Shown: one piece after another, positions 38,527-48,579 of the stretch
Layout of the letters: each line of letters opens with the position of its first letter
Numbering within the stretch: the stretch's first letter is position 1
Source of the DNA: Marinihelvus sp963695135
GTDB taxonomy: Bacteria > Pseudomonadota > Gammaproteobacteria > Xanthomonadales > SZUA-36
Assembly (NCBI GenBank): GCA_963695135.1
Contig: CAVOGA010000001.1
Coordinates: 186,001 to 250,000 of the forward strand
Direction: 5' to 3'
DNA: 64,000 bases
Notes under the pieces: generated by a model
What the model was told of the DNA's origin: nothing
Databases searched by the model: none
Seen by the model: the letters and a program-made list of their open reading frames with translations, nothing else
Made by a program: the position numbers and the translations under genes

Positions 38527-41500
38527 GTTTCTTCGAAGAATTAAAGCGCCGGAACGTGTTCCGCGTCGGCATTGCCTATGTGCTGATGGGCTGGGTGCTG
38601 CTGCAGGGCGCGGACTTTGTGCTTGACCTGGTCGGTGCGCCGGACTGGGTGGTGCGGGCGCTGGCGGTGGTTGCGGTCATCGGCCTGCCGGTCGCGCTGT
38701 TCTTCGCCTGGGCCTTCGAGGTCACGCCCGAGGGCATCAAGCGCGAGGCGGAGGTGGACCGCAGCGGCTCGATTGCGCCGCAGACCGGGCGCAAGCTGGA
38801 CCGCGCCATCATGGCGTTTCTCGCCATCGCCGTGGTGCTGCTCCTCACCGAACGTTTCCTGGTATCCGGTGACCGCGCGGGAACCCCGTCCACGACGCAA
38901 ACCGCGTCAACCCGCGCCGAGTCCCCTGCTGCGGCGACCCCGGACAAGTCCGTGGCCGTGCTGCCCTTTGCCGACCTGAGCCAGAACGGCGACCAGGAAT
39001 GGTTTGCGGACGGCCTGGCGGAGGAAATCCTCAATGCCCTGGCGCGCACCCCTGACCTGCTGGTAGCCTCGCGCACCTCCTCGTTCAGCTACAAGGGCAG
39101 CAACAAGGACATGCTGGAGATCGCCCGCGAGATGGGTGTCGCCCACGTGCTGGAAGGCTCCGTGCGCAGCAGCGGTGACCGAATCCGCGTCACCGCGCAG
39201 CTGATTCGCGCCGAGGATGGGTTTCATATCTGGTCCGAGAACTACGACCGCTCGCCCGAGGACATGATCGCCATCCAGGAAGACCTGGCACTGAGCATCG
39301 CCGAGGCGCTGGAGACCACCATGGACCCGGCAGCGCTGGAGGCGATGGCCCTGGCCGGGACGCGGTCCGTCGAGGCCTACAAAAGCTACCTCAGGGGCGT
39401 CGCGGCCCAATCCGCCGTGAGCGAGGAGGGTACGCCCAAGTTACTTGAAGCGCTGGAGCACTACGTGGCCGCCGCCGATGCTGACCCGCGTTTCGCACAG
39501 GCGTACCTGCGCCAGGCGCTCTGGTGGAAAGCCCAGCTGACGCCCAGCTTCCGGCTTTCCGGCACCACGGACCTGAGCGTCGAGGCCCTGATGGAGCGCT
39601 TTACCGCGGCCATCGACGCGGCGATTGAGAACGCCGCCTCGGACCTCGACCGCAAGGGCTACCTGGCCCAGAAAGCCGAGGTCGAGGTTCGCCTGCGCGA
39701 CGCCATCGACCTCTACCAGGAGTACCTCGCGGCGCGACCCAACGACACGGATGCGCTGCTGAGCCTGGCGGTGGTTGCGGACATGGCGGGCGATGCATCT
39801 GTTCTCGTGCCAACGGAGCAGGCTGTGAGGGAGCGCGGCCTGCGCGACCAGGAGGCTGCTGTTTTTTACCTGTCTCTTGCCTACGATGGCGACGATCCGC
39901 AGGGCGTGGCGGATTACGCCAAAGAGCGCGCGCAGCAATGGCCCAATAACCCCGGCGTGCTGTACCAGGTCCACCGGGCGCTGATGTGGGCCGGTGAGGT
40001 CGAGGAAGGGGCGACGCTTCTGCGCCAGTTCAACCGGCAGTTCGATTCGAGCCCGCTGATGGAAATGCGCCAGGCCTGCATCGAGGGCCGGCGCGATGAC
40101 GCGGAGACCGCCTTCACCGCCATTCCGCGCGGCGAGAACGACCAGTGGCGAACCAGCGCCTGGCTGGGGCTGAAAATGCTGGGGCGGGACACGGAAGCCA
40201 GCCGTATGCTGCAACCCATCTCCGAGTCCAGGTCGCCTTACCAGATCGCCAGCACCCTGAACTACGCCATTTTTGATCCCCGGCCTTTTCCGGAGCTGAT
40301 GGACATCATCAACCGGGAAGGCATTTTGCGGCCGCCGGCGAAAACCATGCCCTTCAAATGCCCGCCACCGGACGAGACCTCCATCGCTGTCCTGCCGTTC
40401 GCCAACATGTCGTCCGACCCGGAGCAGGAATTCTTCTCCGACGGCATCACGGAAGAAATCCTCAACGCCCTGGCCCAGGTGCCGGACCTGAAAGTGGCCG
40501 GGCGCACCTCGTCCTTTGCCTTTAAGGGCCGCAACGAGGATTTGCGCGCCATTGGCGAGGCGCTCGGGGTCAACCACATTCTGGAAGGCTCGGTACGCAA
40601 GGCCGGTAACCAGGTTCGGATCACCGCGCAGCTCATCAAGGCCGATGACGGCTTCCACCTGTGGTCAGAGACGTTTGATCGTGAACTGACGGATATCTTC
40701 GCCATCCAGGACGAAATCGCCGCGGCCATCCTCGCGCAGCTGGAAACACAGCTGGCGGTCGGCAGCAGCATCGACGTGGCCGAAGTGGACCTCGCCGTCT
40801 ACGACCAGTATCTGAAAGCCCGGCAGCTCATGCGCGGCCGCGCCGAGCAGGACCTGCAGCAGGCATCCAGTCTGCTGGACCAGGTGATCGCCAGGGATCC
40901 TGAATATGCACCGGCCCTGGCACAGCGCGCCATTGTCGAGCTGATGTTATCCGATCAATTCGGTCGTTACGGATCCATCCCCATGCTGGAGGCGCTGGAC
41001 AACGCCGAGGGTTTTACGCAGCGCGCGCTGGTGCTGGAACCCGATGACCCGGACGCGCTTGCCGCGCAAGGCACTATCCTCCTGGACCGGGGTGAACTGG
41101 CCGAAGGAACAGCGATGCTGGAGCGCGCCCTGGAGCTGAGCCCCAACCATACCAATGCCATGAACTGGCTGGCCGGTGCCTACGGCCAGGCACGCAGGCT
41201 CGGGTTGCAGTTTGAAATGCGAGAACGACTGTATCGCGTTGACCCGCTATATCCCCCGGGCGTTGGCAACCTGATGGGCGAATATATCAGGCGCGGCGAG
41301 TCGGAAAAAATGCAGCAGCTACTCGACAGCGTGACACCCTACCTGAGTGGATCCTCGCTGAACTATGTGAAAGCCGTGGCTGCCTGGGGAAGCATCATGC
41401 AGGGGCAGGAAGCGGAAGCAATTCGTCTTATCGACTCGCTACCGCCCGGAGAGCGGGGCTGGGGCGAGGTCGCCGGCGCCATCGGATATGCGCGATTGCT

Positions 41501-42092
41501 GGAGTATGAGCGCGCCCTGCCTTATGTCGAAGGACTGCCGCCAACGGTAACTATCCTGGGGCGTCTTGGCCGCGTCGAGGAAGCTTTGCAGCTCGGACAA
41601 CGTTTGCTGGCCGGCGGACAGGGTCTGGGCGCCTACATTGGGGTGCTAAGCGAGGCGGGCCGCCATGCGGAGATCGTGACGCTGGTGGAAAGTCGATTCG
41701 AATCACCCGAGGAGTTTGTCCAGAAAAGTGGCGAGGGCGTCGACGAAGTGGTCTATGCGTATCGGATCACCGGCCAGGAGGAAAAGGCCTCCCGGACACT
41801 TGCCCTGTATCGCGAAGTACTCGAATACCAGCTGAACGAAGGCCTTGACAACGTTTTTCTATCGCTTCGCCTGGCCGCACTGGCCATGCTGGAGGATAAT
41901 CCGGAACTGGCGCTCGAGTACCTTGAGCGCGCCGTGGACCAGGGTGCTATCGAAGACTTTGCGCGCCAATCACCAATTTTTCAGCCCCTGCTCGGTGAGC
42001 CCCGCTACCAGGCGCTGATGATCCGGATCAACGAACGCCGCAACGAGCAACGCGCCCTGCTGGATCTGCCGCCCATTGAGTTCGAAACATGA
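38523..42092 (+). CDS. T19: double-module TolB-like/TPR protein, intact, longest member
   Basis: 1189 residues; ATG inside the T18 stop. The anchor is MSFFEELKRRNVFRVGIAYVLMGWVLLQGADFVLDL-type. Unit 1 begins SVAVLPFADLSQNGDQEWF (about residue 142), with SVRSSGDRIRVTAQLIRAED and HIWSENYDRSPEDMIAIQED. A helical region of about 350 residues follows and closes with MPFKCPPPDET. Unit 2 begins SIAVLPFANMSSDPEQEFF (about residue 619), with ITEEILNALAQVPDL, GRTSSFAFKG, LEGSVRKAGNQVRITAQL, HLWSETFDRELTDIFAIQDE and a long TPR tail. It ends in a charged helix (INERRNEQRALLDLPPIEFET). The layout suggests two neighbouring genes fused with loss of the second anchor. Confidence 0.88.
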   Translation: MSFFEELKRRNVFRVGIAYVLMGWVLLQGADFVLDLVGAPDWVVRALAVVAVIGLPVALFFAWAFEVTPEGIKREAEVDRSGSIAPQTGRKLDRAIMAFLAIAVVLLLTERFLVSGDRAGTPSTTQTASTRAESPAAATPDKSVAVLPFADLSQNGDQEWFADGLAEEILNALARTPDLLVASRTSSFSYKGSNKDMLEIAREMGVAHVLEGSVRSSGDRIRVTAQLIRAEDGFHIWSENYDRSPEDMIAIQEDLALSIAEALETTMDPAALEAMALAGTRSVEAYKSYLRGVAAQSAVSEEGTPKLLEALEHYVAAADADPRFAQAYLRQALWWKAQLTPSFRLSGTTDLSVEALMERFTAAIDAAIENAASDLDRKGYLAQKAEVEVRLRDAIDLYQEYLAARPNDTDALLSLAVVADMAGDASVLVPTEQAVRERGLRDQEAAVFYLSLAYDGDDPQGVADYAKERAQQWPNNPGVLYQVHRALMWAGEVEEGATLLRQFNRQFDSSPLMEMRQACIEGRRDDAETAFTAIPRGENDQWRTSAWLGLKMLGRDTEASRMLQPISESRSPYQIASTLNYAIFDPRPFPELMDIINREGILRPPAKTMPFKCPPPDETSIAVLPFANMSSDPEQEFFSDGITEEILNALAQVPDLKVAGRTSSFAFKGRNEDLRAIGEALGVNHILEGSVRKAGNQVRITAQLIKADDGFHLWSETFDRELTDIFAIQDEIAAAILAQLETQLAVGSSIDVAEVDLAVYDQYLKARQLMRGRAEQDLQQASSLLDQVIARDPEYAPALAQRAIVELMLSDQFGRYGSIPMLEALDNAEGFTQRALVLEPDDPDALAAQGTILLDRGELAEGTAMLERALELSPNHTNAMNWLAGAYGQARRLGLQFEMRERLYRVDPLYPPGVGNLMGEYIRRGESEKMQQLLDSVTPYLSGSSLNYVKAVAAWGSIMQGQEAEAIRLIDSLPPGERGWGEVAGAIGYARLLEYERALPYVEGLPPTVTILGRLGRVEEALQLGQRLLAGGQGLGAYIGVLSEAGRHAEIVTLVESRFESPEEFVQKSGEGVDEVVYAYRITGQEEKASRTLALYREVLEYQLNEGLDNVFLSLRLAALAMLEDNPELALEYLERAVDQGAIEDFARQSPIFQPLLGEPRYQALMIRINERRNEQRALLDLPPIEFET

Positions 42093-45000
42093 GCTTCATT
42101 GAAGAGCTGAAACGGCGCAACGTCTTCCGGGTGGGGATCGCCTATGTCCTGATGAGCTGGGTGCTGCTGCAGGGCGCGGATTTTGTGCTGGATGTGGCGG
42201 GCGCGCCGGACTGGGTGATCCGCACACTGATCGTGGTGGTCGCCGTGGGCCTGCCGATCGCTTTGTTCTTCGCCTGGGCCTTCGAGGTCACACCCGAGGG
42301 CATCAAGCGCGAGGCAGAGGTGGACCGCAGCGGCTCGATTGCACCGCAGACCGGACGCAAGCTGGACCGCGCCATTATCGTGTTTCTCGCCCTCGCGCTG
42401 GTCCTGGTCCTGGGCGAACGGTTCTTTTTTGCAGGCAAGACCGAAAGCGAGCCAATGCCGGCGCAACAGGCGTCCAGCAATACGCCGGTCGCCGCAGCAA
42501 AATCCGTTGCGGTATTGCCCTTCTCGGACCTTAGCCGGGCAGGCGACCAGGGCTGGTTCGCCAGTGGCCTGGCGGAGGAAATACTCAATGCGCTGGTGCG
42601 TGTGCCCGATTTGCGCGTTGCCCCCCTGGACTCGAGTTTACGGTTCAGTCAGAGCGACCAGCCCATTGATGAGGTCGCCTCGGAGCTGGGCGTAGCCAAT
42701 GTGCTCAAGGGCTCCGTCCGCTCTGATGGGGACCGGATTCGCGTCACGGCGCAACTGATACGGGTCGCGGACGGCAAGCACCTGTTTTCCGAGAATTACG
42801 ACCGGGACATCAGCGACATGATCGGCATCCAGGAAGATCTGGCGCAGAACATCGCCACCGCCCTGGAAACGTCGATGGATCCCGCGGCGCTAGCGGAAAT
42901 GTCCCGGGTAGGCACAACATCGGTTGCGGCCTATCAGGCCTATCTGCGTGGCTTACAGCTTCGCCAGAATCGTGTGGGGCGGGATACGGGTGAGCCGCTG
43001 ATGCAAAGCTATCAACAGTTTGAGGAAGCGCGCCGTCTGGATCCGAAATTTTCGGATGCCCATCTTAATGCGGCACGCTTCTGGAAAATTCAGCTGACGC
43101 CCTCCCGGATAGATTCGGGTTTGACCGAACTGGACGCACGGCAACTGTTGGCAAATTACCAGGAGCGCATGAGTGCAGCAGAGCAAACCGCCAATTCCGA
43201 CCTCGAACGCCTGCTGATTGCGGCAGACCGGGCAGAGGTAGAACTGCGACTTCGCGACGCCCTGCAAAACTATCAACGCTACCTCGAAGAACGTCCCAAT
43301 GATTCACCGGCCCGGGCCTCGGCAATCATGGTCGCCATGATGCTCAAAGATCGGGCAGCGGGTCGCCAGCTGCTTGGCCCCTTGATTGAACGCGCCAACA
43401 CAGATAGCGGGTCAGCGTTGGGTATCGCCAATTTCGCCTACCGGTTGATCTCTCCCAGCGAAGCCGCAGACCTGGTCAGCGCCATCATGTCCCGATGGCC
43501 GAACGATCCGGGGTTGCTATACCAGGCGCATCGGACATTTCTCTGGGCCGGGCGTTATGGAGACGCAGCGGATGTTGCAGCGCGCTTTCGCGCGCTCGCT
43601 GGCCAGCCCGTCCCACTGCTGGAAGCACGTCAGGCCTGTGCTGATGGTGATCGCGAGGCCGCGCAAGCCTGGCTGGACCAGATGCCTGAAGATGAACTCG
43701 ATGACATCTGGCTGATTGAAGGGTTTCTGGGCAATGCCCAACGCGCTACAGATGTTTTGCGGCAGTATGAATTGGAAGGCGTGCCCTATCAGCTGGCCAC
43801 CTTTGCCGTGTACCCACAGTTCGACCCGCGTCCGTTTCCCACCTTGATGTCGACGCTGCAGCGCGAGGGCGTTACCCGCTTTGAGCCGGTAGACCTGCCC
43901 TTCGCCTGCCCGCCGCCGGAAATAACTTCCATCGCCGTGCTGGCCTTCGAGAACATGTCGCCGGACGCGGAGAACGAGTACTTTGCCGACGGCATTTCCG
44001 AGGAGATTCTTAACGTGTTGACCGGCCTGAGCGAGCTGCGGGTTATCGCGCGCACCTCGGCGTTCTCCTTCAAGGGCACCGGCGCCACGGTGAGCGAGAT
44101 CGCCGGGAAGCTGGGCGTGGGCTATGTGCTGGAAGGCAGTGTGCGCAAGTCCGGCAACCGGGTGCGCGTCACCGCCCAGCTGATCGAGACCGGAAATGAA
44201 TCGCACCTCTGGTCGGAAACCTACGACCGCGAGCTGGACGATATTTTCGCCGTGCAGGACGAGATCGCCCGGGCGATCGCCGGGCAGCTGAAACTGCAGC
44301 TGACACCCGACCAGCAGGTCGCCCTGGTCGAGGCGCCCACGGACAACCTGGAGGCCTACAACAAGTACCTGCAGGGCAGGCAGCTGTGGCATTCCCGCGG
44401 CATCCAGAACCTGCAGGTCTCGGCCGCACTGCTGGAACAAGCCGTGGAACTGGACCCGGACTTCGCCGAGGCATGGGCGGCGCTGGCGGATTCCTGGCTG
44501 CTGATACCCGAGTACAGCGAAAGCCGGTCGATGGAAACCATTCCCAGGGCCCGCGACGCGGTTAACCGTGCGCTGGAACTCAAACCCGGCATGCCCCAGG
44601 CCCTGACCACCCGGGCCTATTTGCGGTTCATGTACGACTACGATTGGGTTAACGCGGAACGGGACTTTAAACGGGCCATCGAGCTCGACCCCGGCTACGC
44701 GACGGCTCACCAGTGGTACGGCGAGTTCCTGGCGATCAGGGACCGGGATGTCGATGGCGCGTTGGCGCAGGTCATGACAGCGGCGAAACTGGACCCCCTG
44801 GCACCGGTGATGTGGAACGTCGCCGGATTTATCACGGCATGGACAGGGCGCTTTGAGGAGAGCACCGGATACTATCGCCGCACTCTGGAGATCGAGCCCG
44901 CTTTTGATGCTGCCTACGCCAACCTGGCCTTCATTTACGTGCAAACGGGCGACTTTGAAACAGCCCGGGAAATGTGGCGGCGCGGCGCGGCGCTGACTGA

Positions 45001-45301
45001 CGATTCACCAGACGAGTTCCTGCGCTTTATCGACGCATTGGAAGACCCGACCCTGCGGCCCGCCTATCTTGATTCACTGGCTGACAGCCGTTTTTGGGTC
45101 AGTGGCGCCGTGGACCGGGCTGTGGCCTACATGATGCTCGGCGATGCGGAGGGGGCGATGACAGACCTTGAGCTATCGCTTGAGGCCGGCTATCCCTATG
45201 CTACTCACGTCAACCGGATGAAAATCTACGACCCGCTGCGGGATACGCCGCGTTTCCAGGCCCACCTGGCAAAAATGAACCTGTGGCCACCGGCAGAATG
45301 A
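42089..45301 (+). CDS. T20: double-module TolB-like/TPR protein, intact
   Basis: 1070 residues, ATGA overlap with T19. The anchor reads MSFIEELKRRNVFRVGIAYVLMSW. Unit 1 (SVAVLPFSDLSRAGDQGWF, about residue 138) departs most from consensus: FASGLAEEIL for FxDGL, and PLDSSLRFSQSDQ where others have ARTSSF, then LKGSVRSDGDRIRVTAQL and HLFSENYDRDISDMIGIQED. The junction is LPFACPPPEIT. Unit 2 (SIAVLAFENMSPDAENEYF, about residue 614) is canonical and nearly the same as unit 2 of T21, including the TPR block TRAYLRFMYDYDW. It ends NLWPPAE. The loss of ARTSSF-type residues suggests unit 1 is free to drift once unit 2 is present. Confidence 0.88.
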   Translation: MSFIEELKRRNVFRVGIAYVLMSWVLLQGADFVLDVAGAPDWVIRTLIVVVAVGLPIALFFAWAFEVTPEGIKREAEVDRSGSIAPQTGRKLDRAIIVFLALALVLVLGERFFFAGKTESEPMPAQQASSNTPVAAAKSVAVLPFSDLSRAGDQGWFASGLAEEILNALVRVPDLRVAPLDSSLRFSQSDQPIDEVASELGVANVLKGSVRSDGDRIRVTAQLIRVADGKHLFSENYDRDISDMIGIQEDLAQNIATALETSMDPAALAEMSRVGTTSVAAYQAYLRGLQLRQNRVGRDTGEPLMQSYQQFEEARRLDPKFSDAHLNAARFWKIQLTPSRIDSGLTELDARQLLANYQERMSAAEQTANSDLERLLIAADRAEVELRLRDALQNYQRYLEERPNDSPARASAIMVAMMLKDRAAGRQLLGPLIERANTDSGSALGIANFAYRLISPSEAADLVSAIMSRWPNDPGLLYQAHRTFLWAGRYGDAADVAARFRALAGQPVPLLEARQACADGDREAAQAWLDQMPEDELDDIWLIEGFLGNAQRATDVLRQYELEGVPYQLATFAVYPQFDPRPFPTLMSTLQREGVTRFEPVDLPFACPPPEITSIAVLAFENMSPDAENEYFADGISEEILNVLTGLSELRVIARTSAFSFKGTGATVSEIAGKLGVGYVLEGSVRKSGNRVRVTAQLIETGNESHLWSETYDRELDDIFAVQDEIARAIAGQLKLQLTPDQQVALVEAPTDNLEAYNKYLQGRQLWHSRGIQNLQVSAALLEQAVELDPDFAEAWAALADSWLLIPEYSESRSMETIPRARDAVNRALELKPGMPQALTTRAYLRFMYDYDWVNAERDFKRAIELDPGYATAHQWYGEFLAIRDRDVDGALAQVMTAAKLDPLAPVMWNVAGFITAWTGRFEESTGYYRRTLEIEPAFDAAYANLAFIYVQTGDFETAREMWRRGAALTDDSPDEFLRFIDALEDPTLRPAYLDSLADSRFWVSGAVDRAVAYMMLGDAEGAMTDLELSLEAGYPYATHVNRMKIYDPLRDTPRFQAHLAKMNLWPPAE

Positions 45302-45306
45302 CATGA
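45298..45306 (+). other. Bridging mini-ORF, 2 codons, T20 to T21
   Basis: ATG-ACA-TGA. The ATG overlaps the T20 stop (ATGA), and the TGA lies in the T21 ATG (ATGA). The spacer is one base. Confidence 0.35.
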
Positions 45307-48300
45307 GCTTCTTCGAAGAGCTGAAAAGAAGGAACGTGTTCCGGGTCGGCATCGCCTATGTTCTGCTGGGCTGGGTGGTGCTGCAGGCGGCGGATTTTGC
45401 CCTGGACCTGATTGATGCGCCCAACTGGGTCATCCAGACGTTCTTTATTGCCGGCGTTGCCGGGCTGCCCATTGCGCTGTTTTTTGCCTGGGCCTTTGAG
45501 CTTACCCCTGAGGGTATCAAGCGCGAGTCGGAAGTGGACCGCAGCAGCTCCGTTGCGCCGGTGACGGGCCGCAAGCTGGATCGGGCCATTATCGCCTTTC
45601 TGGCCCTGGCATTGGTGCTGGTGCTGGGAGAACGGTTCTTCTTCGCCGAGGCGCCCGGACCAGAAAAGGGGCCAGAAAGGGGCCGGATACCTTTTCCAGC
45701 GCAAGCACGGAAAAGGTATCCGGCCCCTTTTCTGCCGTTGCCCTGGAAAAATCCGTCGCGGTTCTACCCTTTGCGGACCTCAGCCAGGAAGGCGACCAGG
45801 AATGGTTTGCGGACGGTCTGGCCGAGGAGATTCTTAACGCGCTGGTGCGCGTACCGGACCTGCAGGTCGCGGCCCGCACCTCCAGCTTTCAGTACCGGGA
45901 CACGGAAAAATCCATTCCCGAAATCGCCAATGAACTCGGCGTGGCCCACGTGCTGGAGGGCTCGGTGCGCTCCTCCGGCGACCGCCTGCGGGTGACCGCC
46001 CAGCTGATCCGCGCCTCGGACGGCTTTCATGTCTGGTCGGAAAACTACGACCGTGACCCGCAGGACATGATCAGCATCCAGGAAGACCTGGCCCGCAATA
46101 TCGCGACCGCATTGCAAACCTCCATGGATCCGGAAGCTTTGGCTGCCATGTCACGCGTTGGCACGCGCTCGGTCAGCGCCTACCAGGAATACCTCAAGGG
46201 ACTGAAAATCCGCCAGGAAGCCCTGTCGTCCGCCAATGGCGGCAAGCAGTTCCTGGAGGCCTACGGGCATTTTGAACGGGCCCGGGAACTGGACCCGGGC
46301 TTTTCCAGCGCGCACGTGGACGCGGCGGACTTCTGGAAGGTACAGATGACGGTCAGTCGCACCGATACGGGGCTGACGGACCTGTCGCCACGCGAGATCC
46401 TGGCGAACTACCACGAGCGCATCGACGCGGCCAGCCGCAGCGCGGCATCGGAACCGGACCGCCTGCGCATCCTCGCCGACCAGGCCGAGGTGGATCTGCG
46501 CCTGCGGGAGGCCATGGAGCTCTATCAGCGCTACCTCGCGGAACGCCCCAACGATGACAATGCCCGTTTTTCGGCCCTCTTCGTCGCCGCCACACTCAAT
46601 GAAAACGCTTTGGGCCGGGAATTGCTGGCGCCCTGGCGTGAGCGCGCTCAAGTGGACTACGGCGCAGCCAACGGCTTCATGAATGCCGCGTACATCTTCG
46701 TGGACCCGTCCGAGGCGGCGGATGTCGGCGTGGAAGCGCTGCGCCGCTGGCCCAACGATGACGGACTCTTGTACCAGACCCACCGGACGCTGCTGTGGGC
46801 GGATCGGCGACTGGAGGCGCGCGCGCTGGCAGAACGGTATGTCTCCCTGGTTCCCGACCCATCGCCACTGCTGCTGGCCAGGGAGGCCTGTGCCGCGGGC
46901 GACCGTGATGAAGCCGAACGAATACTCGCGCAACTGGACCCCGCCATGGGCAACCTGATCAGCACGAAATGGCTGATCGCTGACCTGTTGGGCGACCAGG
47001 AAATGATTCATGCAACCCTGCGTCCACTGGAAACCGACCGGGTGCCCTTCCGGATTGCCGCCCTGCTCCCATACCCGCAGTTCGATCCGCGCCCCTATTC
47101 CGGCTTGATGGCGATCCTGAAGCGCGAAAGCATCAATCGCCCGCCGCCAGTCCAGACGCCCTTTGCCTGCCCGCCGCCGGAAAAAACCTCGATCGCCGTG
47201 CTGGCCTTCGAAAACATGTCGCCGGATGCGGAAAACGAATACTTTGCCGACGGCATTTCCGAGGAGATCCTCAATGTGTTGTCCTCCCTGGAAGACCTGC
47301 GGGTCATCGCGCGCACCTCGGCGTTCTCCTTCAAGGGTACCGGCGCCACGGTCAGCGAGATTGCAGAGAAGCTGGATGTGGGTTACGTGCTCGAAGGCAG
47401 CGTTCGCAAAGCGGGCGACCGGGTACGGGTGACGGCGCAGCTTATCGACACCAGCGATGAGTCCCACCTGTGGTCGGACACCTATGACCGGGACCTGACC
47501 GATATTTTTGCCGTGCAGGATGAGATCGCCCGGGCCATCAGCGATGAGTTGAAAATTCAGCTGACCCCGAGCCAGGAGCAAAACCTGGCGGTGGCCCTGA
47601 CCGACAATCTCGAAGCCTATAACCTGTTTCTGCAGGGCCGCCAGCTGTGGCACCGCCGGCAAGTGGACAACCTGGAAGCCGCCGCGGAAGCCCTGCGCCG
47701 GGCGGTGGAACTCGATCCGCAATTTGCCGAGGCCTGGGCGGCACTGGCCGACGCCTGGGTGCTGTTGCCTGAGTACAACCGGAACGGCTCCCTGGATGCA
47801 ATTTCTGCGGCGCGGGATGCGGTCAACCGCGCCCTGGAACTGAAACCGGACCTGGCGCAGGCGTTGACCACGCGCGCCTACCTGCGCTTCATGTATGACT
47901 ATGACTGGGCCAATGCGGAAAGGGACTTTAAACGGGCCATGGAACTCGACCCCTCCTACCCGACCGCAAAACAGTGGTACGGGGAATTCCTGGCCGCGCG
48001 GGACCGGGATATCGACGGCGCCCTGGCCCTGTTTCGCGAGGCGGCCGAACTGGACCCGCTGGCGCCCATCATGTGGCACGTGTCCGGCTGGGTCACCGCG
48101 GAGGCGGGGCGCGTCGAGGAGGCCCTGCCTTATTACAACAAGGCGCTGCAACTGAACCCCCAGGCCCTCAATACCATGGGCAACCTCTACTTCATGTACC
48201 TGCGCATGGGTGACTTTGAGCAGGCCCGATCCGCCCTGGAGCGGGCGCAGAGCATGGGCAGCGATCTCTTTGATATGCCGGTCTCGCTTCTCGACGCCAT

Positions 48301-48553
48301 GCAGGACCCAACGCAAGGCCAGGTCCTCATCGAGTTCCTGTCCGACACGGATGATGTCCCTGAAGGCGTTGGCGGTAAGGCGTCGCTCTACATGATGCTG
48401 GGCGAAGAAGAACTGGCCATGGACAGCCTGGAGCAAGGCCTGGTCACCGGAGACGCCTACGCGGCGCACGTCAAGCGGCCGGAGCTGTTCGAACCCTTGT
48501 GGGGTACGCCCCGCTTCCAGGCGCACCTGGCCAAACTGAACCTGGAGCCGTGA
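45303..48553 (+). CDS. T21: double-module TolB-like/TPR protein with P4 palindrome, one frame disruption
   Basis: It starts MSFFEELKRRNVFRVGIAYVLLGW; the anchor resembles T22 more than the other double genes. The linker carries P4. One A is missing from its left arm (GAAAGG at 45675), which shifts the frame. Restored, it reads EKGPDTFS...EKVSGPFSA, then SVAVLPFADLSQEGDQEWF. Unit 1 continues ARTSSFQYRDTEKSIPEIAN and HVWSENYDRDPQDMISIQED. The junction is TPFACPPPEKT, and unit 2 (SIAVLAFENMSPDAENEYF) parallels T20. A corrected length of about 1084 residues fits the other double genes. The end is RFQAHLAKLNLEP. Because the shift is inside the repeat, element and break may be linked. Confidence 0.83.
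45663..45732 (+). repeat. P4: palindrome with a one-base deletion and partial left repeat, in T21
   Basis: The left arm is 45675-45697 (one A short), the spacer 45698-45708 and the right arm 45709-45732. The first twelve bases (GAAAAGGGGCCA, 45663-45674) partly repeat the arm, as in P3. Confidence 0.86.
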
Positions 48554-48579
48554 GCACCGTGATGAACCTTCTGCCATGA
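48550..48579 (+). other. Bridging mini-ORF, 9 codons, T21 to T22
   Basis: GTG 48550 overlaps the T21 stop (GTGA) and reads VSTVMNLLP. The TGA at 48577-48579 lies in the T22 ATG. The spacer is 22 bases. Confidence 0.4.
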
